64,000 bases of DNA from DAOUKH01 sp034421515. Its GTDB lineage: Bacteria; Chloroflexota; Dehalococcoidia; SHYB01. Under the pieces are notes generated by a model. The model was not told where the DNA came from. It saw only the letters and a program-made list of their open reading frames with translations, and did not search any database. Position numbers and translations under genes: made by a program. This document shows, piece after piece, positions 8,097-16,312 of the stretch (positions are counted from its first letter, which is position 1; every line of letters begins with the position of its first letter). The DNA is taken from the NCBI GenBank assembly GCA_034421515.1, contig DAOUKH010000065.1, positions 1 to 64,000 on the forward strand, in the 5' to 3' direction.

Positions 8097-8789
8097 ATGG
8101 CCGAAGGCCCCCTCACCGCCGACGAACTCGAGGCGCTCCGGCAGATCACCAGCCCCACCATCTGCAACGCCATCGAGACCCTCGACCTCCGCCCCCGCTC
8201 CGAAGGCTTCATGGGGCCGGAGATCAAGTGCCGCTTCCCCAGCCTGGGCCCCATGGTCGCCTACGCCAGCACCGCGATCATCAGCGCCCGCATGCCGGCC
8301 AACCCCAAGCCCCGCGCCCGCGTCACCGAGCTCTGGGAGCACGTCGCCGCGACGCCCGGCCCCAAGGTGCTCGTCATTCAGGACATGGACTACCCGAACC
8401 CCATCGGCTCCTTCTGGGGCGAGGTCAACGGCAACATTTTCAAGGCCCTCGGCTGCGTCGGCACCATCACCAACGGCGGCGTCCGCGACCTCCCCGAGAT
8501 GGAGGCCATGCCCTTCCACGCCTTCTCCTCCTGCGTCCTCGTCTCCCACGCCTACCATCACCTGATCGACGTCGGCGTGCCCGTCGAGGTCGGCGGCCTC
8601 GTCGTGAAGCCGGGCGACCTCCTCCACGGCGACGAGCACGGCGTCGCCAACATCCCCATCGAGGCAGCCCGCGCCATCCCGGACGCCGCCCGCCGCGTTG
8701 AGGAGCGCGAGCGCCGCATCATCGACTACTGCAAGTCGCCGGGGTTCAACCTCGACGACTTCCGCGATATGATGACCGGCGGCCGTTGA
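8097..8789 (+). CDS. RraA/HMG-aldolase-like family protein
   Basis: This 230-residue protein belongs to the RraA-like superfamily, which contains oxaloacetate decarboxylase/HMG-CHA aldolases and the RNase E regulator RraA. It shows the early ITSPTICNAIE segment, GSFWGEVNGNIFKALGCVG and TNGGVRDLPEM, the last being the G-G-x-R-D metal/substrate site of the family. GVVKPGDLLHGDEHGV-like wording near residues 168-182 is the second conserved block. A Shine-Dalgarno GGAGG lies 10 nt before the ATG. The next gene, an LLM oxidoreductase, starts 17 nt downstream. In a catabolic setting an aldolase or decarboxylase is more likely than RNase regulation; this is inference. Confidence 0.75.
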   Translation: MAEGPLTADELEALRQITSPTICNAIETLDLRPRSEGFMGPEIKCRFPSLGPMVAYASTAIISARMPANPKPRARVTELWEHVAATPGPKVLVIQDMDYPNPIGSFWGEVNGNIFKALGCVGTITNGGVRDLPEMEAMPFHAFSSCVLVSHAYHHLIDVGVPVEVGGLVVKPGDLLHGDEHGVANIPIEAARAIPDAARRVEERERRIIDYCKSPGFNLDDFRDMMTGGR

Positions 8790-8805
8790 CCGTCCGGGAC
8801 CCGCC

Positions 8806-9789
8806 ATGACGACCGGCCACCCCCTCCGCTTCGGACTCGAAACCCTCACCGAGGGCGCGCCCTGGGACGAATTGCTCCGCGTCTGGCGCTTCGCCGACGA
8901 CCTCGGCTTCGACAGCCTCTGGACTTCCGACCACGTCACACCCTCCATCCTCCCCGACCCGGAGCTCCCTGTCTTCGAAGGCTGGACCGCGCTGGCGGCC
9001 CTCGCCGCCTCAACCCGGCGCGCCCGATGCGGCGTCATGATCACCGGCAACGGCTACCGCAACCCCGCGCTCCTCGCCAAGATGGCCGTCACCATCGACC
9101 ACGTCAGCGGAGGGCGGCTGAACATGGGGATCGGCTCCGGCTGGCACCAGGCCGAGCACGCCATGTACGGCTTCGACTTCCCCGAGCCCGCCGAGCGCGT
9201 GCATCGCATGGGCGAAGCCGTCCAGATCATGCGCGCCCTCTGGACCGAGGACCGCCCGACGTTCGAGGGCCGCTACCACCGCATCGAGGACGCCATCTCC
9301 GAGCCCAAGCCCGTCAACGGCAACATCCCCATCTGGATCGGCGGCGGCGGCGAGCAGCTCACCGTCCGCTACGTCGCGCGCTACGCCGACGCCTGGAACT
9401 TTATCGCCACCCCAGAAGACGCCGCCCGCAAGCTCGCCGTCCTCCGTCGCCATTGCCAAGCGGAGGGCCGCGACTACGACGCGATCGAAAAGACCTTGAT
9501 GTTCCTCAACATGCACATGACCGACGACCCCGCCGACGCCACCCGTTTCCTCGAACGGCGCGTCGAAGAACGCTCACGTTCCGCCATCGCCGACCGCCCC
9601 CTCGAAGACCTCCGCCGCACCCACATGCTCGGCACCCCCGCCGACATGACGTCCCTCATCCGCGAGCACATCGCCAACGGCTTCACCCACTTCGCCGTCC
9701 AGGTCCTCCACCCCTACGACTACACCGCCATCGAGCGCTTCCACAACGAAGTCGCCCTCCCCCTCAAGCGCGAACACGACCGGGCCTGA
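8806..9789 (+). CDS. LLM class F420-dependent oxidoreductase (TIGR03560-like)
   Basis: This 327-residue protein carries the full luciferase-family signature: RFGLETLTEG strand, FDSLWTSDHV, AASTRRARCGVMITGNGYRNPALLAKMAVTIDHVS, GGRLNMGIGSGWHQAEH and IPIWIGGGGEQLTVR...DAWNF. This pattern matches F420-dependent subfamily members. The start ATG is 17 nt after the RraA-like gene, so the two are probably co-transcribed. A composite repeat lies on each side of the pair (7796-7982 and 9806-9980). It is the third LLM paralogue within 6 kb. Confidence 0.85.
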   Translation: MTTGHPLRFGLETLTEGAPWDELLRVWRFADDLGFDSLWTSDHVTPSILPDPELPVFEGWTALAALAASTRRARCGVMITGNGYRNPALLAKMAVTIDHVSGGRLNMGIGSGWHQAEHAMYGFDFPEPAERVHRMGEAVQIMRALWTEDRPTFEGRYHRIEDAISEPKPVNGNIPIWIGGGGEQLTVRYVARYADAWNFIATPEDAARKLAVLRRHCQAEGRDYDAIEKTLMFLNMHMTDDPADATRFLERRVEERSRSAIADRPLEDLRRTHMLGTPADMTSLIREHIANGFTHFAVQVLHPYDYTAIERFHNEVALPLKREHDRA

Positions 9790-9805
9790 CCACATCTGGC
9801 GGCCA

Positions 9806-9980
9806 CGCTAAACCTCCTTCCCTCTGGGAGAGGCTGAGAGAGTGCACGCGCCGCCTACCTTAGACCTCTCCCCCTCTGGGGGAGATTTGAGAGAGGGCAC
9901 GCGCCCAGCGGGCGCGCCGGAGGAGGGGCGCGGGGCGGTCTTCTTTCTTCTCCCCAGGGGGAGAAGAGTGAGATGAGGGG
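9806..9980 (+). repeat. Composite intergenic hairpin repeat (family A), second copy
   Basis: Same order of modules and orientation as 7796-7982: two CTC...CCTCTGGGAG...GAGAGAG cores, a GCGCCC...GGGCGCGCC hairpin, GGAGGAGGGG, CGGGGCGGTCTTC, then CTTCTCCCC..GGGGAGAAG and GTGAGATGAGGGGC. The 9790-10052 gap holds only this and a GTAGGGACG-like remnant near 10024. Confidence 0.8.
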
Positions 9981-10052
9981 CACCCCCATCACCACCATCG
10001 GCCATCGAACCGCGCCGCTCCCGTAGGGACGCCCCTCGCGCTCGCCCGCCCC

Positions 10053-10631
10053 CTACGCCTCCGTCAAGGCTCTCAGAAGCCGCGTCGTCATGAGCGCGGT
10101 GGCGCCGAAGATCAGGTGCTCGCCGAAGCGGTACGCGGGGAACTTGGCCCTCGACCGTCCCTTGGGCGGATTGGGGTGCGGCGCCCGGTTCGCGGGGTCC
10201 CGCAGGTGCGACAGCGGGACCTCCAGGACTTCCGCAACCTCCAGCCGCGCCGGCGCGAAGGCGTAGGGATACACCTCGACCCGGCCCACCACCGGCGTCA
10301 CCAGGAAGCCCGAGATCGTGATGACGTCGTCCATGCGACCCAACAGGGTCACGTCGGTGGGCGCGATGCCGACCTCCTCGTGGGTCTCGCGAAGCGCGGT
10401 CTGCTCCAGCGATTCGTCGGCGGGCTCGACGCCTCCGCCGGGAAAGGAAATCTCGCCCTTGTGGTGCTCGACCTCTTGGGTGCGCACCGTGTAGAGAACC
10501 CTGAAGTCGGGCCCTGGGCCGTACAGCGGAATCAACACCCCCGCGCGCGGCCGCTCACCCTCAACGCCCTGCCACCGCTCACGCCCACGCAGCCACTCCC
10601 CAAGCCGTGCAAGGTCGGCGGCGCCGCTCAC
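10053..10631 (-). CDS. Nudix hydrolase, CoA pyrophosphatase (NudL-like)
   Basis: This 192-residue protein has a perfect Nudix box at residues 67-89 (G-x5-E-x7-REUXEEXGU, with core RETHEEVGI). It is preceded by the CoA-pyrophosphatase signature, seen as LYTVRTQEVEHHKGEISFPG (47-66). This combination is diagnostic for the NudL/NUDT7/NUDT8 group, which hydrolyses CoA and acyl-CoA to 4'-phosphopantetheine and adenosine 3',5'-bisphosphate. The start is GTG. A TAAGAT box upstream faces the TATACT promoter of the divergent CoA-transferase gene. A CoA-turnover enzyme fits the CoA-rich metabolism around it. Confidence 0.88.
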   Translation of the reverse strand: MSGAADLARLGEWLRGRERWQGVEGERPRAGVLIPLYGPGPDFRVLYTVRTQEVEHHKGEISFPGGGVEPADESLEQTALRETHEEVGIAPTDVTLLGRMDDVITISGFLVTPVVGRVEVYPYAFAPARLEVAEVLEVPLSHLRDPANRAPHPNPPKGRSRAKFPAYRFGEHLIFGATALMTTRLLRALTEA

Positions 10632-10741
10632 CGATCCGTCTCCAACATCGCGCGAATCTTAGCATGCCTCCGGCCTCCCTCCTCTGTGTAGAGGGGCAAG
10701 CCGCAGGGCACCTGGCCCATCCCGTTGGGAGGCCGGAATGC

Positions 10742-10747
10742 TATACT
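10742..10747 (+). promoter_or_regulatory. -10 box TATACT of the CoA-transferase gene
   Basis: TATACT, preceded by AATGC, lies 37 nt before the ATG at 10785 in a 153-bp divergent gap shared with the Nudix gene. No clear -35 is visible. Confidence 0.5.
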
Positions 10748-10784
10748 CCCAAGTCGAGCGTTCTTCTCCTGAACGGAACCGCCT

Positions 10785-13187
10785 ATGCCGCCCCCTTGCC
10801 AGGGCCTGCGAGTCGTCGACCTCACCCGTAGCTTCACCGGCGCCCTGGCGACCATGGTTCTCGCCGACGCCGGCGCCGAAGTCGTGAAGGTGGAGCCGCC
10901 AGGAGGCGACCCCAGCCGCGAGCACTACGCCGCCCTCATGTGGCACCGGGGCAAGCGCAGCGTCGTCCTCGACCTGAAGACGGAGGAGGGCCGCACCGAC
11001 GCCCAACGCCTCGCCGGCGCAGCCGACGTCGTCATCGCCGGCTTCCGTCCCGGCGTCGCAGCCCGCCTCGGCATGGACTACGACCCCCTTGCCGCCCGCA
11101 ACCCCGGCCTCATCTACGCCGACATGACCGGCTTCGGCCCCACCGGCCCCTACGCCGACGTCCGCGCCTACGAAGGGATCGTCAACGCCGTCGCCGGACG
11201 CATGGACGTCCACTACGCCACCGCCGGCCACGACCGTCCCGCCTACCAGGCGCAGTTCCTCACCAGCTACGGCGCGGCGCTCAACACCGTCCAGGCCATC
11301 CTCGCCGCGCTTTTCGTCCGGGAGTGCTGCGGACAAGGTCAGCGCGTCGAGACCAGCCTGCTCCGAGCCACGAACAACTACGATCTCAGCTACTTCCTCG
11401 GCTGGCAGCTCTACCACCGCGGCGAGTTCGACGGGCCGTTCCGCTACAACGGCGGCGGCGTCCCCCCCTACATGACCGGACGCTCCAAGGACGGCCACTG
11501 GATCCAGTTCGGCAACCTGACGCCGCAGACCCTCTTCAACTTCCTCCACCAGCTCGGCCTTGAGTGGACGCTGAGCGACGAGCGCTTCGCCAACCAGCCC
11601 GTCTTCGCCAACGTCGACGATCTGCGCGAGCTCCAACGCCTCTGCCTTGCCGCCCTCCTCGAAAAGGACCTCGACGAGTGGATGCGCATCTTCATGGAGA
11701 ACGACATCGCCGCCGAGCCCTTCCGCACCACCCAGGAGGGTATGCGCCACCCCCAGGCCATCCACAATCGCAACATCGTCGACCTGCCCGACCCAGGTGT
11801 TGGGCCAACGAAACAGCTCGGCGTCCTGGCCGAGTTCGGCACGACACCGATGAAGGTCGGCGGCCCCGCGCCCGTCGTCGGCGCCGACACCCACGCCGTC
11901 CTCGCCGGCCTCGACGGCGCCGCCCCGCCGGAGCCGCGGCCCGCCTCGACCCCGCCGCGCGCACCGCTCGAAGGCCTCCAAGTCCTCGAGTTCGCCTCCT
12001 ACATCGCCGGCCCCTACGCCACCGCCCTCCTCGCCGATCTCGGCGCCCGCGTCATCAAGGTCGAGCCCGTCACCGGCGACGCCTACCGCGCCATGAGCTT
12101 CCCCCGCATGGGCAAGACCCTCCAGGGCAAGGAGTCCTTTGCCATCGACCTGAAGGACGAACGGGGCCGCCGCGCTCTCCACAAGCTGATCGAAAACACC
12201 GACATCCTCCTCCACAACTTCCGCCCCGGCGTTCCCGAGCGTCTGGGCATGGACTACGAGACCGCCAAGAGGCTCAACCCCGGCATCGTCTACCTCTACG
12301 CCGGCGCCTACGGCTCGACGGGGCCGCACTCCCACCGCACAGGCTTCCACCCCATCGCCGCCGCCATCACCGGCGGCCCGCGCTACCAGCTCGGCCGCGA
12401 CCTACCCACGCCGCCCAACGTCCCCCTCGACCTCGACGGCGTCCACGACATGAGCGACATCCTCCGCCGCGCCAACGAGTCCAACCCCGACCCCGTCGCC
12501 GCCCTCGCCAACTGCGCCGCCATACTGATGGGCCTGTACCACCGGGCTCGCACCGGCGAGGGTCAGCACATCGAGACCTCGATGCTGAGCGCCAACCTCT
12601 ATGCCAACGCCGACGACGCCCTCCAGTACGACGGGAAGTCCGACCGCCCCCACACCGACCCCGACTTCAACGGGCTGAGTGCCGTCTACCGCATCTACCG
12701 CTGCCGCGAGGGCTGGGTCTTCCTTGCCTGCCCGCAGGACGACGAGTGGGCCGCCCTCGCCGGCGTCCTCGGCGGGCCGCTCGCCGACCCCGCCTTCTCC
12801 ACCAAGGAGGGCCGGCGGGAACGCGACGTCGATCTCGCCGCCATCCTTGAGCCCATCTTCGCCGAAGCCGACGCCGAGGAATGGGAGCGCCGCCTCCTGC
12901 CCGCCGGCGTTCCCTGCGTCCGGCTCGCCGACCTCGACAGCGGCCGTTTCATGAGCGAGACCCCCTGGGCCCTGGATGCCGGGCTGATGAAGGAGGTCGA
13001 GCACCCGTCGCTTGGCCGCTACCTCCGCCACGCCGCCCCGTTCGCTTTCTCCCTGACGCCCCCCAACGAGGGCACGAACTGCTACATGGGGGAACACACC
13101 ACAACGATCCTTCAAGAGGTCGGCTTCACCGACGCCGAGATCGCCGCCATGCACGCCGACGGCGCCGCCGTCACCCACCGCGACTGA
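10785..13187 (+). CDS. Tandem (two-domain) CaiB/BaiF family III CoA-transferase
   Basis: This 800-residue protein is two complete family III CoA-transferase units in one chain, twice the usual length of about 400. Unit 1 (about 5-380) starts GLRVVDLTRSFTGALATMVLADAGAEVVKVE; unit 2 (about 397-795) starts GLQVLEFASYIAGPYATALLADLGARVIKVE. Both have the NPGLIY/NPGIVY block, and the final GEHTTTIL motif is in unit 2. Aligned by eye to formyl-CoA transferase, the catalytic Asp (Asp169) corresponds to Asp569 in unit 2 but to Ser161 in unit 1, so only the second half looks catalytically equipped. Such enzymes move CoA between carboxylic acids. Substrate unknown. Confidence 0.85.
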   Translation: MPPPCQGLRVVDLTRSFTGALATMVLADAGAEVVKVEPPGGDPSREHYAALMWHRGKRSVVLDLKTEEGRTDAQRLAGAADVVIAGFRPGVAARLGMDYDPLAARNPGLIYADMTGFGPTGPYADVRAYEGIVNAVAGRMDVHYATAGHDRPAYQAQFLTSYGAALNTVQAILAALFVRECCGQGQRVETSLLRATNNYDLSYFLGWQLYHRGEFDGPFRYNGGGVPPYMTGRSKDGHWIQFGNLTPQTLFNFLHQLGLEWTLSDERFANQPVFANVDDLRELQRLCLAALLEKDLDEWMRIFMENDIAAEPFRTTQEGMRHPQAIHNRNIVDLPDPGVGPTKQLGVLAEFGTTPMKVGGPAPVVGADTHAVLAGLDGAAPPEPRPASTPPRAPLEGLQVLEFASYIAGPYATALLADLGARVIKVEPVTGDAYRAMSFPRMGKTLQGKESFAIDLKDERGRRALHKLIENTDILLHNFRPGVPERLGMDYETAKRLNPGIVYLYAGAYGSTGPHSHRTGFHPIAAAITGGPRYQLGRDLPTPPNVPLDLDGVHDMSDILRRANESNPDPVAALANCAAILMGLYHRARTGEGQHIETSMLSANLYANADDALQYDGKSDRPHTDPDFNGLSAVYRIYRCREGWVFLACPQDDEWAALAGVLGGPLADPAFSTKEGRRERDVDLAAILEPIFAEADAEEWERRLLPAGVPCVRLADLDSGRFMSETPWALDAGLMKEVEHPSLGRYLRHAAPFAFSLTPPNEGTNCYMGEHTTTILQEVGFTDAEIAAMHADGAAVTHRD

Positions 13188-13250
13188 CCCTGAGAGCCCG
13201 ATAACCTCCCGCGTCGTATACACTCGTACAACCCTCATGGGCCCACCACC

Positions 13251-14567
13251 ATGATCGAAGACCTCTCACTCGTCTCCCTGATCGTCGCCTTCGTCGGGGG
13301 AATCGCCTCTTTCGTTTCCCCGTGCGTCCTGCCCCTCGTCCCGATCTTCCTCGGCCATCTCTCCGGCGTGTCGGTCAAGGACGGCCAAATCCAGGGCGGA
13401 CGAACGACCTTCTTCCACAGTTTCGGCTTCGTCATCGGCTTTTCCATACCGTTCATCATTCTCGGCGCGACCGTCGGTGTGCTCGGCGGCACCGCCGGAG
13501 GATATGGCGACCTCATCGCCCGCATCGCCGGCGCCTTGCTCATGGCCGTCGGCCTCTACATGGCGGGCGCGTTCCGGCTCCCCATCGTGCGCAACGTCCT
13601 CGGCCCGGTGAACGACTGGCTCGACGGCATCTACTTCCGCGAGCGCCGCATCCACGTTGGCGGCGAGGACGCCCCACCCTCCTATTGGCGCTCCGTCCTC
13701 GTCGGCGGCGCCTTCGGCGTCGGCTGGACGCCGTGCATCACGCCCCTCCTCGGCGCGATCCTCACCCTCGCCTTTAACGAGGCCGGAAGCTCCGTGAGCG
13801 CTTGGGGCGCCGCGGGCGAGGCCGCCATCCTGCTCGCCTTCTACACCGCCGGCCTCAGCATTCCGTTCTTGGTCACCGGCGCGGCACTCGGTCAGATCAC
13901 GCCGATCTTCAAGAAGCTGAACCGCTACCTTCCCGCGATCACCGTCGCCAGCGGCATCCTGATGGTGCTCATCGGCGTCCTCATCTTCTTCAATCAGTTG
14001 GCCAAGCTCAACGACTACTTCTCGTTCTTGGAGAGGTCTCCCGACGTCGTGGAGCGGCCCCTTGACGCCAGCGACACCTTCGTCATCTACCAGTCGCTCG
14101 GGCTCGCCGACACACCCGGCGGCGACGCCGAAGCCGTGCGCGGCAAGCTCGCCCCCAACTTCCGCTTCACCTCCGACGACGGCGAGGAGTTCAGCCTCGC
14201 CGAGCTCCGCGGCCAGCCCGTTATCGTCAACTTCTGGGCTACGTGGTGCGGCCCCTGCCGCGCCGAGATGCCCGACTTGCAGCGGGTCCACGACACCCTC
14301 GGCGACGAGCTCACCCTCCTTGCCGTCGACCTCGCCGAGACCCCCGAGGCCGTCACCGCCTTCTTCGACGAGCTCGGCCTCGCCCTCAACGTGGTGATCG
14401 ACGAGGGCCGCACCATCGCCGACCAAGGCTATGGCCTCTTCGGTGTGCCCTCGACCTACGTCATCGACGCCGACGGCGTGATCGTGGCGACGAAGATCGG
14501 GCCCTACGCCGACCTCGAAGAGATCAATGGCCACCTCGAAGAGCTCGGCCTGCACGTCGAGGAATAG
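13251..14567 (+). CDS. CcdA-type thiol-electron transporter fused to TlpA/ResA-like thioredoxin
   Basis: This 438-residue membrane protein has six hydrophobic segments in residues 5-245, forming a CcdA/DsbD-beta domain. The paired cysteine motifs SPCVLPL (about 22-28) and GWTPCITPL (about 161-169) mark it. A thioredoxin-fold domain follows (about 295-438) with the active site W332-C333-G334-P335-C336 in FWATWCGPC. The fusion would take electrons from cytoplasmic thioredoxin across the membrane to reduce extracytoplasmic disulfides, as in cytochrome c maturation or reductive repair. A -10-like TATACA (13217-13222) precedes it; the upstream ATG at 13236 is out of frame and gives only five codons. 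Confidence 0.88.
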   Translation: MIEDLSLVSLIVAFVGGIASFVSPCVLPLVPIFLGHLSGVSVKDGQIQGGRTTFFHSFGFVIGFSIPFIILGATVGVLGGTAGGYGDLIARIAGALLMAVGLYMAGAFRLPIVRNVLGPVNDWLDGIYFRERRIHVGGEDAPPSYWRSVLVGGAFGVGWTPCITPLLGAILTLAFNEAGSSVSAWGAAGEAAILLAFYTAGLSIPFLVTGAALGQITPIFKKLNRYLPAITVASGILMVLIGVLIFFNQLAKLNDYFSFLERSPDVVERPLDASDTFVIYQSLGLADTPGGDAEAVRGKLAPNFRFTSDDGEEFSLAELRGQPVIVNFWATWCGPCRAEMPDLQRVHDTLGDELTLLAVDLAETPEAVTAFFDELGLALNVVIDEGRTIADQGYGLFGVPSTYVIDADGVIVATKIGPYADLEEINGHLEELGLHVEE

Positions 14568-14581
14568 GCCGCCCGCGCGGG

Positions 14582-16312
14582 CTACAGCATTGCCGTCTGC
14601 ACGCCGGCGGTGTGCAGGGCCAGGTCCAGCACTTCAAGCTGCAGCGTCGCGTAGCCGCCGAATCGGTCGACCTTGAGCGCGAACACCAAGTCGAGGGCGC
14701 CCTGTACTGCCTCCGGCGGTGCCTCCGCGTTGAAATAGATCGCGTTCCACGTCACCCGCCCGGCGCGGATTTTCAACCGCAGGTGCTCCCCGCCCGCTCC
14801 CAGCGTCCGCGCGTCCAACGCCTGGACCCCTCGGGCGAGGAACGTCGGCGGAGGGTTCCCCTGTCCGTAGGGCTCGACCCGGCGCAGCGCCTTGATCGTC
14901 GCTCCGTCGATCCGGTCGAGCGAGACCTCGGCGTCGATGTCCAAGCGCGGCGCGAGCTCCATGTCCCGCAGCTCCTCGGCGGCCACGGCTGTCAGGCGCT
15001 CGGTGAACTCCCCGAAACGCTCCGCCGCGACGGTGAAGCCCGCCGCCTGCGCGTGTCCGCCGTAGCGCAGGAAGATGCCCTCCGCCTCCCGATCCACCCG
15101 CCGCAGCGCCTCGATGATGTTGAACTCCGGGATGCTCCGGCAGCTTCCCCGCGTCTCCTCCGGGCCGACCGTGCATACCACGGCAGGCCGGTAGTATTGG
15201 TCGGTGAGCCTGCCCGCCGCCAGCCCCACAAGGCCCGGCGGAAACTCCGCGTCGCCCAGGATGATGATCGGCCTCGACTCAAACGCCGCGCGCTGCTCCA
15301 TCACCTTGTCGAGAATCGCGGTCGTGGCCGTCCGCCGCTCAAGGTTCTTCTCATCGAGCGCCTTGGCCAGCGCCGCGGCCTCCTCCTCCGACTCGGCGGT
15401 CAGCAGCTTGTAGCCGTCCTCGGCGTGCCCCATACGCCCCGGCGCATTGATGCGGGGCGCCAAGGCGAACGAGACCGCCTCCGAGTCGACCCGACCCGGC
15501 CCGATTCCCGCGACCTCGATCAGCGCCTTGATGCCTGCGTCTTCGGCGCGGTTCAGCGCGGCAAGCCCCTCCCGCGTTAGCGCGCGGTTCCCCGCTGTCA
15601 GCGGCGCCATGTCCGCGATCGTCCCCAGGGCGGCGAGACCCAGCAGGGACTCGCTCAAGTCCTTGCCCCCATGCTCGTACAGCGCCTCCATCAGCTTGTA
15701 CGCCACGCCGCAAGAGGCGAGGTCGCGGTACGCCGCCGGTTGCCCCGGCAGCTTGGGATTCACCACCGCCGCAGCGTCGGGAAGCCGCGCCGGCGGCGAA
15801 TGGTGGTCGGTCACGATCGTGTCGACCCCCAGTTCGGCCGCGAGCGCCACCTCGTCCGCGTCGGTGATCCCGCAGTCGGCGGTGACGATCAGGTCGGCCC
15901 CCGACTCCGCCAACAGACGCACCGCCCCCTCGTTGAGGCCGTGCCCCTCCGCCACCCGGTCGGGGATGTAGGGCATCACCGTGAGGCCGAGCCCACGCAG
16001 GCCCTTGGTCAGAATGGCCGACGACGTGATCCCGTCGGCGTCGAAGTCGCCGTAGATGGCGATCCGCTCTCCCTGCTCGACGGCCCGCGCCAGGCGTTCC
16101 ACGGCGGGACGAAACTCATGGAGCAGCGACCCGCTTTCGCCCGCAGGAAGCGCCGCATCGAGGAACGCCTCGGCCTCCTCGGGTCCCCGGATGCCGCGGT
16201 TGTAGAGCACGCGTGCCGCGATCGGCGGATACGCCGCCATGGCCGCAAAGTACGATGCGGGAGGTTCGGGATGCGTTCGCCAGAGGCGCTTCGGCCTCGC
16301 GCCCGGCCTCAC
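14582..16312 (-). CDS. recJ: Single-stranded-DNA-specific exonuclease RecJ
   Basis: RecJ is a 5'-3' ssDNA exonuclease of the DHH superfamily acting in recombination, mismatch and base excision repair. All motifs are visible: IYGDFDADGITSS (motif I, about 85-97), IVTADCG (II), IVTDHH (III), INAPGRMG (about 288-295) and the DHHA1 motif RYGGHAQAAGF (about 435). An OB-like C-terminal part (about 465-570) completes the 576 residues, the normal length. Its ATG overlaps the fabF stop by 4 nt (ATGA), so translation is probably coupled to fabF. It converges on ccdA-tlpA; a GCCCGCGCGGGC palindrome (14571-14582) sits between the stops. Confidence 0.93.
   Translation of the reverse strand: MRPGARPKRLWRTHPEPPASYFAAMAAYPPIAARVLYNRGIRGPEEAEAFLDAALPAGESGSLLHEFRPAVERLARAVEQGERIAIYGDFDADGITSSAILTKGLRGLGLTVMPYIPDRVAEGHGLNEGAVRLLAESGADLIVTADCGITDADEVALAAELGVDTIVTDHHSPPARLPDAAAVVNPKLPGQPAAYRDLASCGVAYKLMEALYEHGGKDLSESLLGLAALGTIADMAPLTAGNRALTREGLAALNRAEDAGIKALIEVAGIGPGRVDSEAVSFALAPRINAPGRMGHAEDGYKLLTAESEEEAAALAKALDEKNLERRTATTAILDKVMEQRAAFESRPIIILGDAEFPPGLVGLAAGRLTDQYYRPAVVCTVGPEETRGSCRSIPEFNIIEALRRVDREAEGIFLRYGGHAQAAGFTVAAERFGEFTERLTAVAAEELRDMELAPRLDIDAEVSLDRIDGATIKALRRVEPYGQGNPPPTFLARGVQALDARTLGAGGEHLRLKIRAGRVTWNAIYFNAEAPPEAVQGALDLVFALKVDRFGGYATLQLEVLDLALHTAGVQTAML

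Noticed and set aside
14571..14582. GCCCGCGCGGGC palindrome between ccdA-tlpA and recJ as a terminator
   Set aside because: The stem is only 6 bp with no loop and no T-tract on either side. It may be chance in GC-rich sequence.
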